A DNA stretch of 6,017 bases from assembly GCA_035316885.1 (NCBI GenBank), contig DATHII010000102.1, positions 1-6,017 of the forward strand. Direction: 5' to 3'. Under the pieces are notes generated by a model, which saw nothing but the letters and a program-made list of their open reading frames with translations, was not told the origin of the DNA and made no database searches. Positions 1 to 5,450 of this stretch are shown here, one piece after another. The translations under genes were made by a program, and so were the position numbers. The stretch is from DASRTE01 sp035316885 (GTDB taxonomy: Bacteria; Actinomycetota; Actinomycetes; Jiangellales; Jiangellaceae). How positions within the stretch are numbered: the stretch's first letter is position 1; the number at the start of each line of letters is the position of its first letter.

Positions 1-10
1 CCGGGCGATG

Positions 11-16
11 AGGAGG
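11..16 (+). promoter_or_regulatory. Ribosome binding site of the ThuA/PQQ dehydrogenase gene
   Basis: A perfect AGGAGG lies 7 nt before the ATG at 24. It fixes this start, which also leaves a good signal peptide directly at the N-terminus. A TGA at 9-11 could be the stop of an upstream gene overlapping this site, but only two codons of that frame are visible, so this cannot be tested here. Confidence 0.85.
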
Positions 17-23
17 CTCTCCC

Positions 24-3000
24 ATGCGCAAGATCACGCTCCTGGTGAGCCTCTTGGCGCTCATCGGGTCATCGCTGCTCGCCGCGCCCCCGGCCGCGTC
101 GGCGGCGCCCGCCGAGAAATACCGGATCTTCGTCTTCACGAACGGCGCACCCGGCTACGCCGAGAAGGGCGTCAAGGTCATCCGGGATCTCGGCAAGGCG
201 AACGGCTTCGGTGTCCAGTCCAACGCGGACCCGGGGATGTTCACGGCGGAGAACCTCGCCCGGTTCCGGGCCGTGGTCTTCCTCGACACCACCGGCAGTC
301 CCCTCAACGCAGCTCAGGAGGCGGCCTTCGAGGACTACTTCCACGCCGGCGGCAGCTTCGTCGGCGTCGGGTCGGCCGTCGAGACCGAGCCCGGCTGGCA
401 GTTCCTGACCGACGTCCTCGGGTCCAGATCCGCGAGCAAGCTCGGCGCCCAGACCGTGACGAACAAGGTCGCAGACCGCGTGCACGACGCGAGCAAGAAC
501 CTGCCCGAGTACTGGAACCTCAACGACACGTACTACAACTGGACGTCCAACGTCCGCGGTCTCAGTCACGTGGTGACGACGGTCAGCGACGCCCCGTTCA
601 ACAAGACCGGCGACGGGCCAACGCTCAACGCCCTCACCAGCGGCACGATGGGCGCCGACCACCCGGTCACCTGGTGCAAGGACTACCGGGGCGGCCGCTC
701 CTACTACACGAACCATGGCGCCTCGGCCGCGGCGTGGGACGACGCGAACATCGCGAAGGAGCTCCTCGGCGCGATCACGTGGGCGGCCGGCCAGTCCGAC
801 CCGGTCTACAGTGACTGCGGCGCGACCGTGCTCGCCAACTACCAGCAGTCCTTCGTGGCGGCTCCGCCCAACCTGAGCGAGCCGATCGGCTTCGACGTGC
901 TCCCGGACGGCAGCGGGCGCGTGATCCAGACCGACCGCCGCGGCGGCGTCCGGCTGCACGACCCGGCGACGAACTCGACCACGCTGCTCGCGACGATCCC
1001 GGTCTACACCGCCAACGAGGACGGAGGCTACGGGCCCGAGGTCGACAACAACTTCACCACGAACAGGTGGGTGTACCTCTTCTACGCGCCGCCGACCGTC
1101 AAGGACGTGAAGCTGTCCACCGGCGCCGTCGTCACGCAGACGACGCCGGCGGGCTCCGCGCCGAGCACGGCCGCATCCGTGACCGCCTGGGATCCCTTCG
1201 TCGGGTACTTCCAGCTCTCGCGCTTCAAGCTCGTGGAGGCGAGCGGCGGCACGCCGGCGCACCTCGACCTGGCGTCCGAGCAGGAGATCCTGCGTGTCCC
1301 CAACAACCGCGGCGCCTGCTGCCATGTGGCCGACGACATCGACTTCGACTCTCACAACAACCTGTGGCTGGCGACTGGTGACGACACGCCGGCCGGCGGC
1401 GGCAACTCCGGCGGCTTCGGGCCGTTCAACGACCAGCTGACGAACGAGAACCAGACGATCGCGGTCGCGGGCGCGACCGGCGGCACGTTCACGCTCACCT
1501 TCGACGGCCAGACGACGGCGCCGATCCCGTTCCCGCTCGTCAACGCCGACATCGAGGCCGCGCTCGAGGCGCTCTCCAACCTCGACGACGTCGCGGTCAC
1601 GGGCACCGGCACGCGGACGGTCAGCTTCCGCGGCAACCAGTCCGAGCAGGACGTCCCGCAGATGACGGCCGACGCCTCGGGTCTGACCAGCGCGACGACG
1701 GCCACGGTCACGATCGCCACGACGCAGCAGGGCGGGCTCTTCAACGCCCCGCACGTCGACGCCCGCAGGACGGCCCAGAACACGGCGCACCTGGGCGGCA
1801 AGGTGCTACGGATCACGGTCAAGTCGGGCGACATCTCGCCGTCCGAAGCGAACACCTTCGGCGGCGCGTACACCGTGCCGGCCGGGAACCTGTACCCGGT
1901 CGGGACGGCGAAGACGCGTCCCGAGATCTACGCCATGGGCTTCCGGAACCCGTTCCGGATCACGCTCGACAAGAACGACGTCGCCTACGTGACCGACTAC
2001 TCGCCCGACTCGCAGACTCCGCAGATCTCCCGCGGACCGCAGGGCACCGGCCGCGTCGAGGTCGTTCGCGAGCCGTCGAACTACGGCTGGCCGCTGTGCA
2101 TGAAGGCCGACCTGCCGTACTACCAGTGGGACTTCAACACGTCGACTCCGCTGCCGAGCGCCACGGCGCCCGAGACGCACGACTGCGACAACCCCGCCCG
2201 CGGGCCGCAGAACACGTCGCGATGGGTCGCGAACGGTGGCCCGGGGGTCGAGCCGGGGCTCGAGTACGGGCCGCCGGTCACGCAGCCCGAGATCTGGTAC
2301 TCCTACCGCGACAACCAGGCGCCGCCGAACGGCCCGCAGGGCACGCCGTGCTTCGCCCAGTACGGGCCCGGAGCGCCGGCCAACCCGATCGGGGTGTGTC
2401 CGCAGCTCTTCCCGGAGGCGTTCACGGGCGGGGTCGGCCCGCACGGCGCGGCGCCGTACAACTACGACCCGGCCAACCCCAACACGACGAAGTTCCCGCC
2501 GTACTACGACGGCGCGTTCATCCTCGGTGAGTTCACGCAGGACACGATGCGGGAGGTCCGGCTCGACTCGCAGAACAGGGTCTTCAAGATCAACAACGTT
2601 CTGAACTGCGGCCAGGCACCGGTGATCCCGGTGACGCGGCCGTTCCTGTGCGACAACCCGATGGACATGGAGTTCGGGCCGGACGGCAACCTCTACCTGC
2701 TCACCTACGGCGACGGCTTCTTCGCCATCAACCCGGACGCCGCGATGGAGCGGTTCGAGTACGTCAAGGGCCTTCGTGCCCCGGTGGCCGTGCTGTCCGC
2801 CTCACCGACCGACGGCCAGGACCCGCTGACCGTCGCCTTCTCCAGCGCGGGCTCGGCCGATCCCGACCCGGGCGACTCGATCCGGTTCGAGTGGGACTTC
2901 GACGGCAACGGCACGGTCGACTCGGTCGACCCCAGCCCGACCTTCACCTACACGACCCGTGGCGTGTTCGTCGCCAAGCTGACCGTCACCGACTCGAGCG

Positions 3001-3797
3001 GGAAGACAGGCGCGGCGAACACGACGATCACGGTCGGCAACACGTCGCCCACGGTGACGGTGACGACCCCGGTTGCGGGCGGCACCTTCGCGTTCGGCGA
3101 CAACATCCCGTACACGGTCACAGTCACGGATCCGGAGGACGGGCCGATCGACTGCAGTCGCGTCCAGGTGACCTTCGTCCTCGGCCATGACACCCACGGC
3201 CACGCCGAGGCGACGACGACCGGCTGCTCCGGCGTCCTGCCGACGGACGTCGACGACGTCTCGCACGGCGGCAACGTGTTCGGCGTGATCAGCGCGTCGT
3301 ACACCGACCTGGGCGGCGCGGGCGGCGTTCCGGCGCTCACCACGGTCGACCAGAACCAGATCCGCCAGAAGAGGCAGGAGGTCGAGTTCGCGGTCAACCA
3401 GTCCGGCACGAACACGGCGGCGTCCGCCGACGTCGGCGGCGGGCTCCAGCGCGGCGGACTCGGGACGGGCGACTGGATCGAGCTCAACGGACCGTTCAAC
3501 CTCCTCAACATCGACTCGGTCACCTTCCGCACCTCGGGTGGCACGGCAGGCGGCAACGCCGGCACGGTCGAGATCTGGCGTGACGCCATCGATGCCGCAG
3601 GCGGCGGCTCGCTGGTCACGAGCGTGACCATCGCGGGCACGGCCAACGCCACGACCTACACGAGCCAGACCTACCCGATCTCCGACACCGGGACCCACAG
3701 GTACTTCCTGGTGTTCCAGCCGGCGGCCGGTGGACCGGGCAACAACTTCTTCAACCTGAACTGGGTCGAGCTCGTGGGCGCCGGCGTCGGCACATAG
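24..3797 (+). CDS. Secreted multidomain protein: ThuA-like, PQQ-type sugar dehydrogenase, PKD, Ig-like, CBM6-like
   Basis: A 1257-aa exported protein. Residues 1-27 are a Sec signal (MRK, hydrophobic core, probable cleavage after ASA at 25-27). Residues 33-256 are ThuA-like: the strand RAVVFLDTTG, then GTMGADHPVTWC and GGRSYYTNHG. Residues 275-915 are a glucose/sorbosone dehydrogenase propeller of the PQQ type. Its landmarks are TNRWVYLFY (346-354), CCH with the probable catalytic His434, LATGDD (449-454), FRNPFR with Arg641-Asn642, SNYGWP (685-690), YYDGAFILGEFTQD (827-840) and MDMEFGPDGNLYLLTYGDG (880-898). About residues 474-570 are an extra beta-rich module inserted in the propeller. PKD follows at 917-1005 (WDFDGNG, FTYTTRGVFVAKLTVTD), then an Ig-like domain at about 1008-1110 and a CBM6-like domain at 1115-1253 (GDWIELN near its start, NFFNLNWVEL near its end). 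The likely role is extracellular sugar oxidation while bound to polysaccharide. The ThuA and PQQ-loop signatures are atypical, so activity is uncertain. The domain assignments are strong; the substrate is unknown. Confidence 0.93.
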   Translation: MRKITLLVSLLALIGSSLLAAPPAASAAPAEKYRIFVFTNGAPGYAEKGVKVIRDLGKANGFGVQSNADPGMFTAENLARFRAVVFLDTTGSPLNAAQEAAFEDYFHAGGSFVGVGSAVETEPGWQFLTDVLGSRSASKLGAQTVTNKVADRVHDASKNLPEYWNLNDTYYNWTSNVRGLSHVVTTVSDAPFNKTGDGPTLNALTSGTMGADHPVTWCKDYRGGRSYYTNHGASAAAWDDANIAKELLGAITWAAGQSDPVYSDCGATVLANYQQSFVAAPPNLSEPIGFDVLPDGSGRVIQTDRRGGVRLHDPATNSTTLLATIPVYTANEDGGYGPEVDNNFTTNRWVYLFYAPPTVKDVKLSTGAVVTQTTPAGSAPSTAASVTAWDPFVGYFQLSRFKLVEASGGTPAHLDLASEQEILRVPNNRGACCHVADDIDFDSHNNLWLATGDDTPAGGGNSGGFGPFNDQLTNENQTIAVAGATGGTFTLTFDGQTTAPIPFPLVNADIEAALEALSNLDDVAVTGTGTRTVSFRGNQSEQDVPQMTADASGLTSATTATVTIATTQQGGLFNAPHVDARRTAQNTAHLGGKVLRITVKSGDISPSEANTFGGAYTVPAGNLYPVGTAKTRPEIYAMGFRNPFRITLDKNDVAYVTDYSPDSQTPQISRGPQGTGRVEVVREPSNYGWPLCMKADLPYYQWDFNTSTPLPSATAPETHDCDNPARGPQNTSRWVANGGPGVEPGLEYGPPVTQPEIWYSYRDNQAPPNGPQGTPCFAQYGPGAPANPIGVCPQLFPEAFTGGVGPHGAAPYNYDPANPNTTKFPPYYDGAFILGEFTQDTMREVRLDSQNRVFKINNVLNCGQAPVIPVTRPFLCDNPMDMEFGPDGNLYLLTYGDGFFAINPDAAMERFEYVKGLRAPVAVLSASPTDGQDPLTVAFSSAGSADPDPGDSIRFEWDFDGNGTVDSVDPSPTFTYTTRGVFVAKLTVTDSSGKTGAANTTITVGNTSPTVTVTTPVAGGTFAFGDNIPYTVTVTDPEDGPIDCSRVQVTFVLGHDTHGHAEATTTGCSGVLPTDVDDVSHGGNVFGVISASYTDLGGAGGVPALTTVDQNQIRQKRQEVEFAVNQSGTNTAASADVGGGLQRGGLGTGDWIELNGPFNLLNIDSVTFRTSGGTAGGNAGTVEIWRDAIDAAGGGSLVTSVTIAGTANATTYTSQTYPISDTGTHRYFLVFQPAAGGPGNNFFNLNWVELVGAGVGT
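1443..1733 (+). other. Beta-rich module inserted in the PQQ propeller
   Basis: Residues about 474-570 of the large protein interrupt the propeller between the TGDD segment and the segment HVDARRTAQNTAHLGGKVLRI. In ordinary relatives these two segments are separated by a short Gly/Asn-rich loop. The insert shows the pattern GGTFTLTFDGQTTAPI, then a short helix IEAALEALSNL, then VTGTGTRTVSFRG, then VPQMTADASGL and a closing ATVTIATTQQGG. I recognise this as a repeat-type module that is frequent, often in tandem, in large bacterial surface and phage structural proteins. Here it occurs once and stays in frame. Its role is unknown; binding or spacing is a guess. Boundaries are accurate to about 5 residues. 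Confidence 0.65.
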
Positions 3798-3943
3798 CTC
3801 GCATGCGCCGCGCCGGAGCAAGTAAACGCGGAGAGACCCGATCATCTGTCACAGGCACACCAAGTTTTGTGGCAAGGACAGCCGAGAGGCCCAGCGACGA
3901 CGGAAGTTTCGCGTTTCCTCTAGCTTTGGGGACTCTCGACCAT

Positions 3944-3949
3944 TATGCT
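3944..3949 (+). promoter_or_regulatory. Possible -10 box (TATGCT) in the AT-rich pocket
   Basis: TATGCT fits the TAnnnT pattern of actinobacterial -10 elements and sits in the most AT-rich part of the gap, 126 bp before the Tat-leader-like start at 4075. No good TTGAC-like -35 box lies 16-19 bp upstream (the bases there, around 3919-3927, read TCTAGCTTT). The call rests on composition and one hexamer and is weak. Confidence 0.22.
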
Positions 3950-4048
3950 CCCATACGACGTTTTCGTGGCTGCTTGCTCTCTCCGCGGCTCCTCGGAGGA
4001 CGGAGGCCTGAAGTCACAGAGCCGCCGCGGCGAAGCCCTAACGACCGC

Positions 4049-4058
4049 CCCACGTGGG
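4049..4058. promoter_or_regulatory. 10-bp perfect palindrome CCCACGTGGG
   Basis: A perfect inverted repeat with a CACGTG core, one base before the AAAGGAGG ribosome binding site at 4060-4067. In that position it could be an operator half-site pair or a small mRNA fold hiding the ribosome binding site. Ten-base palindromes also arise by chance in GC-rich DNA, and no second copy is visible in the window. Confidence 0.25.
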
Positions 4059-4059
4059 C

Positions 4060-4067
4060 AAAGGAGG
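4060..4067 (+). promoter_or_regulatory. Strong ribosome binding site of the Tat-leader-like frame
   Basis: AAAGGAGG is followed by a 7-nt spacer and ATG at 4075. It is as good as the sites of the two intact flanking genes, which shows that the start at 4075 is or was translated although the frame stops after 23 codons. Confidence 0.6.
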
Positions 4068-4074
4068 AAGGGCG

Positions 4075-4290
4075 ATGAGCGAGGAGCACACTCTCAGCCG
4101 CAGGGGATCCATCGGCGCAGCCGACAGCGCCACGGCCGCGCCGTGACGTGAGGCGGTCACCCCGTGATCCTTCGGGTCGTACCCGGACTCGAAGGGTGCC
4201 CCGTGGCCGCTGGTCGCGTCGGAACCGGGACCGCTCGCCGGCGTCGTCCGCGCGACGCCACTCGTCTCCGATGGGGTGCCGAGGCCCACC
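4075..4290 (+). pseudogene. Probable remnant of a Tat-exported protein gene
   Basis: From ATG 4075 the frame reads MSEEHTLSRRGSIGAADS and then ATAAP before TGA at 4144-4146. The twin arginines in LSRRG, followed by small residues, look like the start of a Tat signal. The Ser after RRG is one base away from the usual Phe (TCC versus TTC), and the Asp is one base away from Gly. The same frame meets a second TGA at 4165-4167. It then stays open with mostly G/C third positions, giving a protein-like stretch with PWPLVASEPGPLAGVV and RATPLVSDGVP, and becomes poor after about 4290. I read this as a decayed gene with two in-frame stops; its family is not recognisable. The alternative is a real 23-residue leader peptide at 4075-4146. 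The 3' end is an estimate. The opposite strand shares the same compositional signal but has no good start. Confidence 0.42.
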
Positions 4291-4403
4291 GCGGAGCCGC
4301 GACCCGAACGCCACCACACGCATCGGGCACAACACAGGGCGAGGTTGACGGCGCCCGACCGACCTCATGACGTCGTCCTGTCGGCACCGTCCGCACACCC
4401 CAG

Positions 4404-4414
4404 AGAAGGTGATC
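4404..4414 (+). promoter_or_regulatory. Ribosome binding site of the Tat-exported TIM-barrel gene
   Basis: The segment AGAAGGTGATC contains AGGTGATC (4407-4414), eight bases complementary to the 3' end of 16S rRNA but shifted downstream of the usual AGGAGG core. It lies 4 nt before the ATG at 4419. It supports this start, which gives a complete Tat n-region. Confidence 0.65.
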
Positions 4415-4418
4415 GAGC

Positions 4419-5387
4419 ATGTGCACAGGTCACGACGACACCGCCGATCGTGAGGAGGTGGCCCGGCTCAGCCGCCGGGGCTTCCTGCGTACGGCCGCCG
4501 CCACCGCCGCCGCCGTCGGCGCCTCAAGTGCGCTCGCCATGCCGGCCCTCGCCGGCGAGGCCCGGCTTGAGCAACGGGACAAGGGCAGGGTCCGGCCTGA
4601 CCAGATCAGCATCCAGCTGTACACGCTCCGGGACCAGCTCGCCATCGACCTCGAGGGCACCGTGGCCGCGCTGCACGAGATCGGCTACACCAAGGTCGAG
4701 CACGCCGGCTTCGTCGGCCGGACCGTCCAGGAGTTCAAGGCGGTGCTGGACGCCAACGACATCGTGTCGACCTCGGGCCATGTCCTCATCCCGCAGCCAT
4801 TCAACGCCGCGACCTGGAGTGCCTCGCTGGCCGACGCGCAAACGCTGGGATCCAGCTACATCGTGCACCCGTTCTTCGGGATCAACTTCGGGACCGGCGA
4901 GGTGACACGGACCACGGCCGCGTGGCGGGCGTTCGCGCACGACATGAACCAGGCCGGCCGCATGGCGCGGGACGCAGGGCTGAAGCTCGGCTACCACAAC
5001 CACAACTGGGAGTTCTTCCGGCTGACCGACGACCCTTCGCACACCGCCTACGACGTGTTCACCGCCGAGACCGACCCAGACCTCGTGCACCTGGAGATCG
5101 ACCTGTTCTGGGCCGTGCGGGGCGCACGCGACCCGGTGGACCTCATCGAGCAGAACAAAGGCCGGGTCCTGCAGTACCACGTCAAGGACATGAACCAGGC
5201 TGGCAGCTTCGCGGATCCCGGTCAGGGCCTCCTCGACTTCCCGAGGATCTTCGAGCATTCGAAGGAGGCGGGCGTGGTCGAGTACATCGTCGAGCGCGAC
5301 GACGCCGGCACCCCACCGCGAACCCCCGCAGACGCCCTCACCACGGCCAGGGTCGGCTACGACTTCCTCGTGGCGGTCCGCTTCTAG
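4419..5387 (+). CDS. Tat-exported sugar phosphate isomerase/epimerase-like TIM-barrel protein
   Basis: 322 aa. Residues 1-46 are a twin-arginine signal: SRRGFLR at 18-24, an Ala-rich core, probable cleavage near ALA at 43-45. The rest is the xylose isomerase-like / AP endonuclease 2 TIM barrel, starting with ISIQLYTLRDQL (63-74). Putative metal and active-site residues at the family positions are Glu94 (KVEHAGF), His121 (SGHV), His193, His195 and Glu198 (GYHNHNWEF), Glu226 and Asp228 (LEIDLFW), His254, Lys256 and Asp257 (YHVKDM) and Glu292 (YIVERDD). All look intact. The family acts on sugars, inositols or keto-sugars with a divalent metal, usually in the cytoplasm. Tat export suggests folding and metal loading inside and action outside, on a non-phosphorylated sugar. 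With PQQ-type dehydrogenases on both sides, a keto-sugar epimerase, isomerase or glycoside eliminase role is inferred. The exact reaction is unknown. Confidence 0.92.
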   Translation: MCTGHDDTADREEVARLSRRGFLRTAAATAAAVGASSALAMPALAGEARLEQRDKGRVRPDQISIQLYTLRDQLAIDLEGTVAALHEIGYTKVEHAGFVGRTVQEFKAVLDANDIVSTSGHVLIPQPFNAATWSASLADAQTLGSSYIVHPFFGINFGTGEVTRTTAAWRAFAHDMNQAGRMARDAGLKLGYHNHNWEFFRLTDDPSHTAYDVFTAETDPDLVHLEIDLFWAVRGARDPVDLIEQNKGRVLQYHVKDMNQAGSFADPGQGLLDFPRIFEHSKEAGVVEYIVERDDAGTPPRTPADALTTARVGYDFLVAVRF

Positions 5388-5399
5388 ACCGTCCCCCCT

Positions 5400-5418
5400 G
5401 GAGACCCGACGGGTCTTC
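5400..5418 (+). terminator. Intergenic hairpin without T-run
   Basis: GGAGACCC-GAC-GGGTCTTC forms an 8-bp stem (one G-U pair) with a 3-nt loop, 12 nt after the stop at 5387 and 32 nt before the next ATG. No T-run follows, so it is not a classical rho-independent terminator. It could be a weak terminator, an attenuator, or an mRNA-stability element separating the expression of the TIM-barrel gene from the next dehydrogenase gene. Confidence 0.4.
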
Positions 5419-5435
5419 GTGGCTGAACGCTTGGT

Positions 5436-5444
5436 AGGAGGAGG
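5436..5444 (+). promoter_or_regulatory. Ribosome binding site of the second PQQ-type dehydrogenase
   Basis: AGGAGGAGG with a 6-nt spacer to ATG 5451. It is a very strong site and decides the start, which gives a clean Sec signal. Confidence 0.85.
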
Positions 5445-5450
5445 TTACTC

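Larger units (their letters stand above)
3798..4418. other. 621-bp gap between the two long genes
   Basis: No intact gene of ordinary size is convincing here. The first part, about 3841-3960, has roughly 55% G+C, clearly lower than the flanking genes. It contains a direct repeat GTTTC-GC-GTTTC (3907-3918) and a TATGCT box (3944-3949), so it is the best place for a promoter. A palindrome and a very good ribosome binding site follow at 4049-4067, then a Tat-leader-like short frame from 4075. From 4147 to about 4290 the DNA regains the coding-like G/C third positions of its neighbours in the same frame. The rest, up to the ribosome binding site at 4404, shows nothing I can name. I see no convincing rho-independent terminator with a T-run after the stop at 3797. 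Confidence 0.6.

Noticed and set aside
69..1790. 573-codon open frame on the minus strand inside the first gene
   Set aside because: It is an Arg/Val/Ala-rich shadow of the well-supported + strand gene, with no domain pattern and no convincing start signal. Long antisense frames are expected in high-GC coding DNA.
3240..3262. GACGTCGACGACGTC palindrome-like string
   Set aside because: It lies in the coding sequence for PTDVDDVS and is explained by repeated GAC/GTC codons.
3777..3824. GC-rich inverted repeat GGCGCCGGCG / CGCCGCGCC at the end of the first gene
   Set aside because: The pairing needs a bulge, spans a long loop including the stop codon, and has no T-run, so I did not call it a terminator.
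2802..3845. 347-codon open frame on the minus strand over the PKD/CBM6 region
   Set aside because: The + strand encodes clear PKD, Ig-like and CBM6-like domains here. The minus translation is low-complexity Arg/Val/Asp.
3803..4078. 91-codon open frame in the gap after the first gene
   Set aside because: No ribosome binding site, mixed third-position composition, part of it in the AT-rich pocket, and no recognisable domain.
4143..4160. Inverted repeat GTGAC-N8-GTCAC after the first TGA of the remnant
   Set aside because: Only 5 bp per arm, which is expected by chance, and no T-run follows.
4038..4319. 93-codon minus-strand frame across the Tat-leader remnant
   Set aside because: It has coding-like third positions, but the + frame of the remnant shares that signal by codon alignment. 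It starts at GTG without a ribosome binding site, and the + strand has the Tat motif and a strong ribosome binding site. Not fully excluded.
4276..4905. 209-codon + strand frame overlapping the TIM-barrel start
   Set aside because: Its second half is an out-of-frame Pro/Ser/Arg-rich shadow of the TIM-barrel gene. Only its first few codons coincide with the putative pseudogene frame.
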